In this document: in pieces, positions 26,461-36,101 of the stretch
Position numbering within the stretch: position 1 is the stretch's first letter
Layout: each line of letters opens with the position of its first letter
NCBI GenBank assembly: GCA_937862805.1
Contig: CALMDO010000184.1
Location: forward strand, 1-51,653
Source of the DNA: an uncultured Bacteroidota bacterium
GTDB lineage: Bacteria; Bacteroidota; Bacteroidia; Bacteroidales; FEN-979
Reading direction: 5' to 3'
DNA length: 51,653 nt
Position numbers and translations under genes: made by a program
The notes under the pieces: generated by a model
Database searches by the model: none
What the model saw: the letters and a program-made list of their open reading frames with translations, nothing else
What the model was told of the DNA's origin: nothing

Positions 26461-27573
26461 ATGCGTATAGAAAGAATTGAACTCAGGCACGTTAAATTGG
26501 TACTGGTCAGCCCGTTTGTGACATCCATGGGTGCCGAATACGACGAAGAACATATAATTGTCCGGGTCGATGCCGAAGGTGTCACCGGGTGGGGTGAAAG
26601 TGTGGCCGAAGGAACCCCCTTCTACTCTCCCGAAACGGTGCCGACCGCCTGGCACATCCTTACCGATTTTCTAATGCCATCGGTTTTGGGGAAAGATCTT
26701 CAAAACGTTGGCGAAGCCATTGAAGGATACGAGAAAGTCCGCGGCCACAGGATGGCTAAAGCCGGACTGGAAGCGGCCTTATGGGATGCTTTTGCCAAAA
26801 CCAAAGGGATTTCCCTCTCCCAAATGATGGGTGGTACCCGCAAAAAGATAGATGTCGGTGTAAGCATCGGCATCCAGGAATCGGTTCCGGCTCTTTTAAA
26901 AAAAGTGGAAAGCTACCTTGCTGAGGGATACAAACGGATAAAGATCAAAATCGCTCCCGGTCTCGACCTACAATTCGTCGAGGCCCTCCGGAAAGCCTAT
27001 CCCTCTCTGCTGTTGCAGGTGGACGCCAATTCAGCTTACACCCTGAGCGACATCGACCTTTTCAAAAAAATGGACCATTATGGATTGTCGTTGATTGAAC
27101 AACCCCTCGGTTATGAGGATATCTATGACCATTCAAAAATGCAGCGGGAGCTCAAAACCCCGATATGTCTTGACGAAAGCATCCATTCAATCGACGATAC
27201 CCGTGCAGCCATTGAGTTAGACAGTTGCCGGATCATCAACATCAAGCCCGGCCGGGTAGGTGGGTTTACCGAATCGAAACTGATCCATGATTACTGCGCC
27301 TCTAAAAACATCCCGGTTTGGCATGGCGGAATGCTCGAGTCGGGCATCGGCAGAGCCGGAAATGTTGCATTGGCTTCCCTGCCCAACTTTACCCTTCCGG
27401 GCGATATTTCCGCAAGCAAACGCTACTACAAGCAGGATATCGTTGAACCGGAATTTGTCGTCAACCCCGATGGAACGATGGATGTCCCCGTCAAACCTGG
27501 TATCGGCGTAGAGGTGAACATGCGGGCGTTGGACAACGTCACAGTGCGCAGTGTCGCTCAGAAAATCTGGTAA
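26461..27573 (+). CDS. menC: Enolase-superfamily MenC2: o-succinylbenzoate synthase / N-succinylamino acid racemase
   Basis: 370 residues of MLE-subgroup enolase fold. The catalytic pair Lys163 (KRIKIKIAPG) and Lys262 (NIKPGRVGG) and metal ligands Asp188 (VDANSAY), Glu213 (LIEQPL) and Asp238 (CLDESIHS) are all present. The C-terminal stretch GMLESGIGRAGNVALASLPN with TLPGDISAS is diagnostic of the type-2 MenC/NSAR group rather than the L-Ala-Glu epimerase group. Members catalyse o-succinylbenzoate synthesis in menaquinone biosynthesis, racemisation of N-succinyl amino acids, or both. No other men gene is nearby. The upstream M14 peptidase and downstream peptidases suggest a role in amino acid or D-amino acid handling, which is inference. 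Confidence 0.88.
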   Translation: MRIERIELRHVKLVLVSPFVTSMGAEYDEEHIIVRVDAEGVTGWGESVAEGTPFYSPETVPTAWHILTDFLMPSVLGKDLQNVGEAIEGYEKVRGHRMAKAGLEAALWDAFAKTKGISLSQMMGGTRKKIDVGVSIGIQESVPALLKKVESYLAEGYKRIKIKIAPGLDLQFVEALRKAYPSLLLQVDANSAYTLSDIDLFKKMDHYGLSLIEQPLGYEDIYDHSKMQRELKTPICLDESIHSIDDTRAAIELDSCRIINIKPGRVGGFTESKLIHDYCASKNIPVWHGGMLESGIGRAGNVALASLPNFTLPGDISASKRYYKQDIVEPEFVVNPDGTMDVPVKPGIGVEVNMRALDNVTVRSVAQKIW

Positions 27574-27630
27574 TTATCCAACCGGATTGTTCCATCAACT
27601 GACGCTTTGCTGATAAGGACAGGAATAATC

Positions 27631-29277
27631 TTACCTGACTGGTGGTTTTAATGTCGCTTCCTGCAGGCAATGGTTGACGATCGACAGGATTTTTTCCATC
27701 TTCAAAGGATCTGTCTTTTCAGCCACATCCCGGGGTGAATGGTAATCAGCATGGAACCCTGAAAAAAAAGTCATGACCGGGATCTTTCGTTCAGCAAAAG
27801 CACCATAATCACTTCCTGAATGGTCCGTAACATCCCAAAAATCAAGTTGGAAGGGATTATTCAATAAGTCGTTGGAGGCTCTGGCCAACTTCCGGAGGTC
27901 TTCACTGACCGGGAGCGTACCAATGCTTATCTGACGGCCAGCCGTATCGATGAGGTCATTTCGCGACAGCATATCCATGTTGATCACCAACGATAACCCT
28001 TTCCCCACCACAGGTGATGTCCCACAAAAAAAAGTGCTCCCAAGAATCCCCTTTTCTTCGGCAGTCCATGCAGCAAACAGCAGATTACAGGCGGGTTTTT
28101 CAGGACTACGGCTCCATTTCGCCGCAAGGGACAACATTCCGGCTGTGCCGGAGGCATTGTCATCTGCTCCGTAGTAAGTAACTGCGCCTCTGGTACCAAG
28201 GTGATCATAATGTGCTCCTACCAGGATATACCTCGTGGTATCCAGGCCACGGATCATGCCGACCACGTTGCGAGCCAGTAAAGTCTCCGCCTTGATCGTA
28301 ACGCCAAAGCGAATCCGATGACCGGGTATGAGCGCTGAAGCATTGGTCAGGTGACGGGCCGATTGGATCTCAAATTTTTCAAGATTGATATTACCGCCTT
28401 TCAGGAGTTCAGTGGCTACTTTCTTCCCAACCGTGAAACAAGGGATGGTGCAGGTGGTGGTATCTCCCAATAGAGCGTACTCGCCATCGTCGTACTCGGG
28501 GTCACCGGGGTTGATGGGAATCATACAACGTTCCGCCTGATTGAGGTTGGTGACCGTTTGCCGGGTAATTGCTTCCTGTTCAGAGGTATTCACAAGGATC
28601 ACGGCCAGGGCTCCTTGTTGTCGGGCCGTGCAGATTTTTTCATCACGTGATGCGAATTTTTCTCCGAAATTTTTTCCCAGCAGAGACCGTACCGGGGCCG
28701 TGGTATCCAAATGACCGGGATAACCTTCAAGGATCAAAACGATCCTTCCTTTAATATCCAATCCACGGTAATCATCGTACTGTTTATCCGGCGCTTTGAT
28801 CCCGTATCCTCCAAAAAACAACAGGGCTTCTCCTTCGCAACTCCGTGGAACAGGTTGAATGCTGTAATCCAACCGGGGATTGAATAAAATCGCGGATTCT
28901 CCCTCCTGATTCCGGGAAATCAGGGCCAACGAGGAATTTTCCACATTAACCCGGGTTAGGTAAAAATCCTGGAAATAATCGGTATTACCGTCGATACCCT
29001 GTGGGTTATCCCTTGTCCCATCAGGATAACCGTAAGGAAGCAGTCCATTCATCTGCATCAGGGAAGCGATGTAGTCGGCAGCCATAAATCCACCGCGTGA
29101 ACCGGTTTCCCGTCCCTCCATCCATCCCGAAGAAAGAAAACGGAGGATGGGTGCAAAATCAGTGGCTACAGGTGGCACCACATTTTTCCTGACCGGTTGG
29201 GCTGTCAGGATGCAGGTTGGCAACAACAGGAAAAAGAGAAGGGAGCGAAGGGCGCGGTTTTTCAGCAAGTTTTCCAT
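27631..29277 (-). CDS. Secreted M28 family aminopeptidase with PA domain
   Basis: 548 residues with an N-terminal signal peptide (MENLLKNRALRSLLFFLLLP, then TCILTAQ). A PA (protease-associated) insert occupies about residues 125-310 (LDIKGRIVLILEGYPG, QGALAVILVNTS). The M28 di-zinc site follows: His356 in GAHYDHLGT, Asp in GADDNASGTA, Glu pair in WTAEEKGILGS, Asp in INMDMLSR and a final His in GFHADYHSPRD. It removes N-terminal amino acids from peptides outside the cytoplasm. Its ATG overlaps the iadA stop as TAATG, so translation is coupled to iadA. Confidence 0.93.
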   Translation of the reverse strand: MENLLKNRALRSLLFFLLLPTCILTAQPVRKNVVPPVATDFAPILRFLSSGWMEGRETGSRGGFMAADYIASLMQMNGLLPYGYPDGTRDNPQGIDGNTDYFQDFYLTRVNVENSSLALISRNQEGESAILFNPRLDYSIQPVPRSCEGEALLFFGGYGIKAPDKQYDDYRGLDIKGRIVLILEGYPGHLDTTAPVRSLLGKNFGEKFASRDEKICTARQQGALAVILVNTSEQEAITRQTVTNLNQAERCMIPINPGDPEYDDGEYALLGDTTTCTIPCFTVGKKVATELLKGGNINLEKFEIQSARHLTNASALIPGHRIRFGVTIKAETLLARNVVGMIRGLDTTRYILVGAHYDHLGTRGAVTYYGADDNASGTAGMLSLAAKWSRSPEKPACNLLFAAWTAEEKGILGSTFFCGTSPVVGKGLSLVINMDMLSRNDLIDTAGRQISIGTLPVSEDLRKLARASNDLLNNPFQLDFWDVTDHSGSDYGAFAERKIPVMTFFSGFHADYHSPRDVAEKTDPLKMEKILSIVNHCLQEATLKPPVR

Positions 29278-30401
29278 TATACCAGAATTTTTCCCATAGC
29301 CATGACATGCAGGATGTTAAAAGCAGGATCGAGCAACACCAGGTCGGCATCCAGGCCTTCGCGGATTTCGCCTTTCCCGGCCAGTTTGAGAATCCTGGCA
29401 GGATTGGAAGTGGCCACCTTTAAAGCAGTCATGGGTGGTATTTTTTCATCGAAGATGGCCTCCTTGATTTCCCTCAGGATGGAAGAGGGTAGTCCCATAT
29501 CGATCTTGACCAGCCGGCCCTCTTTATCAAATAAGGGAAGGGAACCACAACCATCGGAGGTAAAGGTGATATTTTCAGCGGGGACTCCCGCTTCCAAAAG
29601 CTGTTTCAGGGCAATGGAGGGTTTGATCTCTTCATCCGGGTCATAAGGATAGGAGCTGGTCGTGATATCCACGTATCCTTTTTTCCCATATTCTTTAGCG
29701 TCCTCAAAAATATAATGGTTCCTGTTGCAATGGGTCGGAAGGAACTGCCGGTAGCCCATTTCGCTGTGGGCCACTACATCATGCAGGGGGCGAAAAGGAT
29801 CTTTGGCGTCGCCCATGTGGATGTTGATGATTCCTGCTTTTCCCCCGATCATACCGGCTACGCGGGCATGGGCCGTGATGCGGGTCAGTTCGGTCAGCGA
29901 TGGAACCGAACTCCGATGGTCGGAAATCGCCACCTCTCCAACCCCGATGATCTCTTCAAAAAGCGCGATGTCCTTCGCAATGTCGCCGGTGATGGAAGGT
30001 GGCGGAACCTGGTAGGCGCCGGTGTACATCCAGGCGGAGACACCCTGTGAACGGAGTGTCTTGACCTTCATCAAAACACTTTCCACCGTTCGGGTGATGC
30101 CGTCGGTCCCAAGGCAGCCGATCACGGTAGTCACCCCACCTTCGAGCATCATGCTGAGTTGCAATTCGGGCATACGGCTGGCCGGTCCTCCTTCGCCTCC
30201 TCCCCCGGTAATGTGAACATGGCTGTCGATCAAACCGGGAATTAAGGGTTTCCCTTCACATTCTATGATAGTGACCTCCATTCCTGCAGGGGGATCGATA
30301 CGATCAGCAATGGCCAGAATGGTCTTTCCTCCGGTGAGAAGGTCCTTCTTACCCAGGTCAGAGGGGCTGTAAATATGAGCATTTCGAAACAATGTCAACA
30401 T
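29277..30401 (-). CDS. iadA: Isoaspartyl dipeptidase (beta-aspartyl peptidase)
   Basis: The start is set at ATG 30401 (MLTLFRNAHIYSPSDLGKKD), which aligns with the beginning of E. coli IadA; the frame runs 21 codons further upstream without support. 374 residues of amidohydrolase (M38) fold. The metal site is GLIDSHVHITGGGGEGGP. Substrate-binding and metal segments GCLGTDGITRT, YTGAYQVPPPSITG, and AISDHRSSVPSL are characteristic of IadA. It is cytoplasmic and hydrolyses beta-aspartyl dipeptides such as beta-Asp-Leu. Such dipeptides arise from damaged proteins or, as beta-Asp-Arg, from cyanophycin. The secreted cyanophycinase gene is divergent from it with a 114-bp gap, which points to the second source. 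Confidence 0.93.
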   Translation of the reverse strand: MLTLFRNAHIYSPSDLGKKDLLTGGKTILAIADRIDPPAGMEVTIIECEGKPLIPGLIDSHVHITGGGGEGGPASRMPELQLSMMLEGGVTTVIGCLGTDGITRTVESVLMKVKTLRSQGVSAWMYTGAYQVPPPSITGDIAKDIALFEEIIGVGEVAISDHRSSVPSLTELTRITAHARVAGMIGGKAGIINIHMGDAKDPFRPLHDVVAHSEMGYRQFLPTHCNRNHYIFEDAKEYGKKGYVDITTSSYPYDPDEEIKPSIALKQLLEAGVPAENITFTSDGCGSLPLFDKEGRLVKIDMGLPSSILREIKEAIFDEKIPPMTALKVATSNPARILKLAGKGEIREGLDADLVLLDPAFNILHVMAMGKILV

Positions 30402-30515
30402 CTTTTCAGGTTTTATAAGGCAAAGTTGTGAAAAAAACAGTGTCATTGATGTTATATCTGGCATATTTTTATACTTTAGCCTTCAATTCTGATTTTTTTC
30501 TGATACTTTTCGACT

Positions 30516-31796
30516 ATGTGTCGAACCTGGTCTGTTTTAGTCCTGTTTGTTTTCATCACTTCTTTCTCTGTCAAAGCCCAGCAGCGACCCGCGGGAAGCC
30601 TGGTCATCGTAGGAGGCGGACTCGAGGCCAATAACAAAAGTGTGTTCGAACAGATGATCCTATTGGCCGGTGGTCCCGAAAAAGCAGTTTTTGCCGTGAT
30701 CCCTTCTGCAGGAGGAGCACCAGTGCAATCATTTGCATATTTTAAGAGCGAACTGGTTTACTATGGGGTTTCCCCGGAAAAAATACACCTGATCCCTATC
30801 GCTGTGATGGACGACGACAGTACGCTGGAGGTTAATGAAGCAGAATGGAAAGACAATGGCAATGATCTGAAGTGGGCCGGTCTTATCAGGCAGTGTTCTG
30901 CCGTATGGTTTACAGGAGGTGACCAGCTCAGGACTACCAGGGCGCTCTATCTTCCCGACGGGAGTTCCACACCGGTGTTAAAAGCAGTATGGGATGTTTA
31001 CAATAAAGGAGGGGTGATCGGGGGAACCAGCGCCGGAGCTGCCATCATGAGTGAAACGATGATCGGGGCAGGCACCAGCATGGGAGCCCTTCAGCATGGC
31101 GTTGTTAAAAATTACACCGGCGATGATTTCCCGGAAGATGATGGTGTGCTGATTACCCGTGGACTGGGTTTTTTCCCAGGAGGCATAGTCGATCAACATT
31201 TCCTGGTCAGGGCAAGGATCGGAAGGCTGGCAGTTGCCCTGCTGAACGAGAAGATCCCCGGTAACCTGGCCTTCGGGGTGGACGAAAACACGGCCATCCT
31301 TTATAACAGCCCGCAAAACCGGTTCACTGTAGCCGGCGCCTCCGGGATCCTTATCCTCGACGGGGCGAATGCTACCCTTGATCATCAGGGCCCGTTGGCT
31401 TCCATCTACAACATTTCGGTCAGCTATCTGGAAGAAAACGATCAGTTTGACCTCACCACAGGGAAGGTAATCCCTGCTCCCGGAAAAGAACCGGTGGTGC
31501 CGTCGAAAGAACATCCTTTCCATTATTCCGGTCAAACCGGTATTCTTTCAGGAACTCCCGACACCTTCCGGGAATTGCTCATTGAGCCGTTATTGGATCC
31601 CGAATACAGCGACACCCTTCACAACCTTAACTTCACCGGGAGCGAATTGGCTTTCCGGGTCTCCCTTTCCAGATCGGCGACCAGTGCCGGTTTTTCTTCT
31701 AAAAACGGACACAACCGTCAATATACTTTAACAGGAATCCGGATGGATATTGTCCCTGTCCGGGTTTCCGTCACCCCAGTTAATACTTTGAACTAA
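30516..31796 (+). CDS. Secreted cyanophycinase (peptidase family S51)
   Basis: 426 residues with a signal peptide (MCRTWSVLVLFVFITSFSVK, then AQ). The S51 fold is clear: GSLVIVGGG at the N-terminus, oxyanion Gln137 in FTGGDQLRTT, nucleophile Ser172 in GGTSAGAAIMS and Asp226-Gln227-His228 followed by Arg232, Arg234 and Arg237 (DQHFLVRARIGRL). As I recall the Synechocystis CphB structure, the equivalents Gln101, Ser132, Asp172, Gln173, Arg178, Arg180 and Arg183 define the cyanophycin pocket; the spacing in the DQH-R-R-R stretch is identical. The C-terminal 130 residues are an extension beyond the usual family length. It cleaves the arginine-decorated polyaspartate polymer to beta-Asp-Arg dipeptides outside the cytoplasm. 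It is first in an operon with susC, susD and a lipoprotein gene (gaps 15, 18 and 27 bp). Confidence 0.9.
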   Translation: MCRTWSVLVLFVFITSFSVKAQQRPAGSLVIVGGGLEANNKSVFEQMILLAGGPEKAVFAVIPSAGGAPVQSFAYFKSELVYYGVSPEKIHLIPIAVMDDDSTLEVNEAEWKDNGNDLKWAGLIRQCSAVWFTGGDQLRTTRALYLPDGSSTPVLKAVWDVYNKGGVIGGTSAGAAIMSETMIGAGTSMGALQHGVVKNYTGDDFPEDDGVLITRGLGFFPGGIVDQHFLVRARIGRLAVALLNEKIPGNLAFGVDENTAILYNSPQNRFTVAGASGILILDGANATLDHQGPLASIYNISVSYLEENDQFDLTTGKVIPAPGKEPVVPSKEHPFHYSGQTGILSGTPDTFRELLIEPLLDPEYSDTLHNLNFTGSELAFRVSLSRSATSAGFSSKNGHNRQYTLTGIRMDIVPVRVSVTPVNTLN

Positions 31797-31811
31797 CTTA
31801 ACCCTAAGCGT

Positions 31812-34721
31812 ATGAAAAAACATTACCTTTTATTACTACTATTGAGTGCGCTGTTCGGACAACTTGTTGCCCAGGACATCCCGGTAAGCGGATTGATCAC
31901 CGCTGCCGATGACAACTCACCCCTCCCGGGAGTGACTGTTTTGATCAAAGGAACCAGCCAGGGTACCACCTCCGACCTCAATGGAAAATATTCACTCGCG
32001 GCTCCTTCCGACGCCATCCTTGTGTTCTCTTTTGTCGGGATGCAAACCCAGGAGATCCCTGTGAACAACAAACGCGTGATCAACGTGAAACTCAGTGATC
32101 AGGATGTCGCTTTGGGCGAATTGGTGGTAGTGGGATACAGTACAACCAGCAAAAAGTTGATCTCCGGGTCTGTTGAATTGCTTAACGAAGACGAAATTAA
32201 AAATATACCTGTCAGAACCTTAGATGGGGTTTTACAGGGTCAGACAGCCGGTTTGACCATCACCCCGCAGTCGGGAACTCCGGGTGGCCAAAACATGATG
32301 AAACTCAGGGGAGGAAGCTCCATCAACGCCAGCAACCAACCCTTGTTGGTCATCGATGGCATCCCTGTCATCACCGGTCAAACCTCACAAGTAAGTATGT
32401 TGGGACAAGAGCTGAATGCCATGACCGATATCAACCCTAACGACATCGAATCGATGACGATCCTGAAAGATGCATCTGCTACCTCTGTTTATGGCGCCAG
32501 GGCATCCAATGGGGTTATCCTGATTACGACAAAAAAAGGAAGCCGCGGTAAAACGGATGTTTCTCTTAACATGAGTTATGGCTGGCAAAACCTGCCCAAA
32601 GAACGGTTGATTCCGATGATGAGCGCCGACGACTGGAATGCTTACAAGGGAACCAACGTACAGGGAATTAATACCAACTGGATGGATGAAATCCTGGTCA
32701 CCGCCCCCACCGCCAATACCGAACTCTCAGTGAGCAGTGGCAACGATAAGTTCAGACTCTTTATCTCCGGAAACTATTATGACCAGGGTGGCGTCGTAAT
32801 GGGAACCTCCTACCAACGTTACAGCGGCCGTATCAATGCCGATTATAAAATCCTGCCTAACCTGACTGTCGGCGGCGGAGTGGGAATCACCTACTCCAAT
32901 AACAAGCGGGTCGAGGGAGATGCCACCACGAACGGTCCCTTGCCCAATGCCATGTCAATACCCGCCATTTACCCGGTTTTTGATTCCACCGGAGCTTACG
33001 ACGAGACCATGTACTACGCGAACCCTGTCGCCATTGCCAATAATTCAATCAACAGGGCCTACACCAATCGTGAAGTGGGCAATGTTTACCTGGAGTACAA
33101 ATTTTTAGACGGATTTACCTTTACCTCCAAATTCGGGGTTGACCTGTATGACTTGCGCGAACACAGCTACGACCCGACTACAACCCGCCAGGGAAAAAAA
33201 TACAACGGCCTGGGAATAGAAGGCACCAACTACGCCAGCAACATCACGGTTAACAACGTACTTCAGTACATCCATACCTTTAAAGAAAAACACAGCATCG
33301 ATGCGTTGATCGGGCAAAGTTATGAAAAATATTGCCGGCGGACGACCTACATCGAAGGGATCAACTTCCCGAACGACGACCTGCAGTACCTGACCTCCGC
33401 AGGCACCATCCGCTATGCTTCCGCCACCGCCCTCGACCGCGTTATGAACTCCTATTTCGCGCAATTCAAATACAACTTCAAATTCAAATACATCTTCACG
33501 ATCACTGCCAGAGCCGATGGTTCCTCGAAATTCGGCGAGAACAACAAATACGGATATTTCCCTGCAGGATCCTTCGCATGGCGTATGTCGGAAGAACCTT
33601 TTCTGAAAAAGATTTCCTGGATCAACGAACTCAAACTCCGCGCTATTTATGGACTGACCGGGAATGACGGAATTGGCGATTTTGCCTCCTTAGGGCTTTA
33701 CGGCGCAGGGTATAACTACGGCGGCTCCTCGGGAATCGCCCCCACCCAACTCCCAAACCCCGATCTGAAATGGGAAACCACAACACAAACCGGCCTGGGT
33801 TTTGATTTTTCGATACTCAAAAACAGAATCACCCTCAATTTCGATCTCTATTATAACCGCACGAAAGACCTGCTGCTCGAGAGACCCATCCCCTCCTCTT
33901 CAGGCTTTTATACCATCTCTTCCAACATCGGACAACTTGAGAACAAAGGGATGGAAATTTTGCTCAACACGGTTAACATCGACAAAGCTTTCACCTGGAC
34001 CACCAACTTCAACTTCGCCATGAACCGCAACAAAGTGCTGAGCCTTTATGAAGACCAGCCAATCGACGACCAGGGACGGGGCGGCAGCCGGGTTGAAGTG
34101 GGTCAACCCATCGGTATTTTCTACGGATACAACTGCCTGGGTGTCGATCCGACTACCGGTAGCCTTGTCTATGAAGACCTTGACGGCGATGGCGTCATCA
34201 CTTCCGCCGACCGGATGAAAACCGGCGATCCGAATCCCGATTTTACAGCCGGTATGACCAATGTTTTCAGTTATAAGAATTTCGAACTCTCCATCTTTCT
34301 CCAAGCTGTGTACGGCAACGATATCTTCAACGGTACCCTCATTTATCTTGAGTCGGGAACCGGTGAAGATGCCCAGACTGCCCGCATGAACGACCGCTGG
34401 AAAAAACCGGGAGATATCACACAATTCCCCAAAGAGGGCGATTCCTATAAATCGTCACGGTTTATTGAAGACGGTTCCTTCCTCAAAGTCCGGAATATCA
34501 CCCTGAGCTACACCTTCAAAAAGGAGTGGGTAAAACACATCGGTATGAAGTCGGCGAAAATCTACGGCACAGTACAGAATGCTTACACCTTCACAAACTA
34601 TACCGGAATGGATCCCGAAGTCAACTATTATGGCGGTTCGAGTAACATTGTCCAGGGCACCGACTTCTTTACCCATCCCCAAACCAGAACCTTTCTTATT
34701 GGTTTGAGTTTTCTTTTTTAA
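31812..34721 (+). CDS. SusC/RagA family TonB-linked outer-membrane transporter
   Basis: 969 residues with a signal peptide (MKKHYLLLLLLSALFGQLVA, then QD). Residues 22-105 are a carboxypeptidase-regulatory-like domain (SGLITAADDNSPLPGVTVLI). The plug domain follows from about 110 (LVVVGYSTTSKKLISGSVEL, LQGQTAGLTITPQSGTPGG, IDPNDIESMTILKDASAT-like NPNDIESMTILKDASA, YGARASNGVILITTKKG). A 22-strand beta-barrel runs from about 240 to the terminal strand TFLIGLSFLF. It imports oligomeric ligands across the outer membrane with its SusD partner, powered by TonB. Its place after cyanophycinase suggests a peptide ligand, as for RagA; this is inference. Confidence 0.96.
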   Translation: MKKHYLLLLLLSALFGQLVAQDIPVSGLITAADDNSPLPGVTVLIKGTSQGTTSDLNGKYSLAAPSDAILVFSFVGMQTQEIPVNNKRVINVKLSDQDVALGELVVVGYSTTSKKLISGSVELLNEDEIKNIPVRTLDGVLQGQTAGLTITPQSGTPGGQNMMKLRGGSSINASNQPLLVIDGIPVITGQTSQVSMLGQELNAMTDINPNDIESMTILKDASATSVYGARASNGVILITTKKGSRGKTDVSLNMSYGWQNLPKERLIPMMSADDWNAYKGTNVQGINTNWMDEILVTAPTANTELSVSSGNDKFRLFISGNYYDQGGVVMGTSYQRYSGRINADYKILPNLTVGGGVGITYSNNKRVEGDATTNGPLPNAMSIPAIYPVFDSTGAYDETMYYANPVAIANNSINRAYTNREVGNVYLEYKFLDGFTFTSKFGVDLYDLREHSYDPTTTRQGKKYNGLGIEGTNYASNITVNNVLQYIHTFKEKHSIDALIGQSYEKYCRRTTYIEGINFPNDDLQYLTSAGTIRYASATALDRVMNSYFAQFKYNFKFKYIFTITARADGSSKFGENNKYGYFPAGSFAWRMSEEPFLKKISWINELKLRAIYGLTGNDGIGDFASLGLYGAGYNYGGSSGIAPTQLPNPDLKWETTTQTGLGFDFSILKNRITLNFDLYYNRTKDLLLERPIPSSSGFYTISSNIGQLENKGMEILLNTVNIDKAFTWTTNFNFAMNRNKVLSLYEDQPIDDQGRGGSRVEVGQPIGIFYGYNCLGVDPTTGSLVYEDLDGDGVITSADRMKTGDPNPDFTAGMTNVFSYKNFELSIFLQAVYGNDIFNGTLIYLESGTGEDAQTARMNDRWKKPGDITQFPKEGDSYKSSRFIEDGSFLKVRNITLSYTFKKEWVKHIGMKSAKIYGTVQNAYTFTNYTGMDPEVNYYGGSSNIVQGTDFFTHPQTRTFLIGLSFLF

Positions 34722-34739
34722 CCGTTAATTCCGAAAACT

Positions 34740-36074
34740 ATGAAAAAAATTGTATATATCTTCATCGCACTGGCCTTAACAACCCTCTCCTGCAAAAAGA
34801 TGCTGGACATTCAACCCACGGATTCCATTTCATCCGAACAGGCCATCAATGATGCAGCCGGTGTTCAAAAAGCTATCACCGGCGCCTATTATTCCCTCCA
34901 TGATGCGGGCAACTACGGCCGCAACATGGTCATCGTGGAAGACCTTGCAGCCGATAACCTGTCGTGGACAGGTACCATGCGCGATTACCTTCAAATTAAT
35001 GAAAATCTGATCGCTGCCGACAACGCCATTATCGATGGTATCTGGACTTCCAACTACGATTGCATCAACCGGGTCAACAACGTGCTCTACCGGATTGACG
35101 GAATCTCCATGAGTGATGACAATCGGGATCTTTACACGGGCGATGCCCTCTTCCTACGGGCGCTGTCGCACTTCAACCTACTTAACTACTTCGGCGGAAT
35201 CCCGATCAAGACCATGCCAACCCTTGATCTCAGCACGATCAATCAAGCCCGCAACTCCGTCGCTGATGTTTACAGCCAGATCATTGCTGACCTCACCACC
35301 GCCGAACAATTGCTTCCCCCAAAAAGACCCCTGGGCTGGGCCAGCTCCTTCAGCGCAAAAGCATTGTTAGCCCGCGTTTACCTGACAAAATACCATCTCA
35401 CAGGCGATGTGGCTACAGCTACTTTGGCCATCACCAAAGCCGGAGAAGTGATCGGTGACGGGGGATTCATCATGGCCCCGGCCTTCGCCGACCTCTACAA
35501 CGGCAACACCACCGAATCGATCTTTGAGGTGGTCTTTGATGCCCAGAATTCTAACCGCCTTGCCCAATATTTCTTCCCTGTCAGCCTTACCGGCCGGTAT
35601 GAAGTGTCACCCTCCCCTGCTTTCGTTGAGGGATTCAGGACAACCGATACCGTCAGATTTCAGGCATCCATCGCTTTCGACTCCAAAAACCTTCCCTACG
35701 GCATCAAATACAAGGATTATACCTCCGGCACCGACCGGGTGTACGTCCTGCGCCTGGCCGAAATGTACCTGATCCGCGCCGAGGCACGCGCCTATACCAA
35801 CGGGGAGATCGAAGCCATCCGCGATGACATTAACGTGGTGAGAACCCGCGCCGGGCTCGATCCGACCACCGCTGCCGACTATCCCGAACTGAAACTGGTC
35901 ATCGAAAACGAGCGCAGGCACGAATTTGCCTTTGAAAGCCAGCGATGGAGCGATCTGGTCAGAACGAAAAGAGCTGCCACCGTGCTGGGCATCGACCCAA
36001 AATATACCCTCTTCCCGATTCCGCTCAGCGAACTCCAAACCAACAACCTCATGACCCAGAATCCCGGCTATTGA
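34740..36074 (+). CDS. SusD/RagB family surface lipoprotein
   Basis: 444 residues. The leader ends in the lipobox TLSC with Cys18 as lipid anchor. The family pattern is present: N-terminal DIQPTDSISSEQAINDAAGV, TPR-like helices including YTGDALFLRALSHFNLLNYF and SFSAKALLARVYLT, and the C-terminal signature LRLAEMYLIRAEARAYTNGE with RRHEFAFESQRWSDLVRTKRA and LFPIPLSELQTN. It caps the SusC pore and captures the ligand at the cell surface. It lies 18 bp after susC in the same operon. Confidence 0.96.
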   Translation: MKKIVYIFIALALTTLSCKKMLDIQPTDSISSEQAINDAAGVQKAITGAYYSLHDAGNYGRNMVIVEDLAADNLSWTGTMRDYLQINENLIAADNAIIDGIWTSNYDCINRVNNVLYRIDGISMSDDNRDLYTGDALFLRALSHFNLLNYFGGIPIKTMPTLDLSTINQARNSVADVYSQIIADLTTAEQLLPPKRPLGWASSFSAKALLARVYLTKYHLTGDVATATLAITKAGEVIGDGGFIMAPAFADLYNGNTTESIFEVVFDAQNSNRLAQYFFPVSLTGRYEVSPSPAFVEGFRTTDTVRFQASIAFDSKNLPYGIKYKDYTSGTDRVYVLRLAEMYLIRAEARAYTNGEIEAIRDDINVVRTRAGLDPTTAADYPELKLVIENERRHEFAFESQRWSDLVRTKRAATVLGIDPKYTLFPIPLSELQTNNLMTQNPGY

Positions 36075-36101
36075 TCATTTCATTATCTTAAAGACAACTA
36101 T

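Noticed and set aside
26461-27573. L-Ala-D/L-Glu (dipeptide) epimerase
   Set aside because: The GMLESGIGRAGNVALASLPN and TLPGDISAS segments fit the MenC2/NSAR group better, although a dipeptide epimerase role cannot be wholly excluded.
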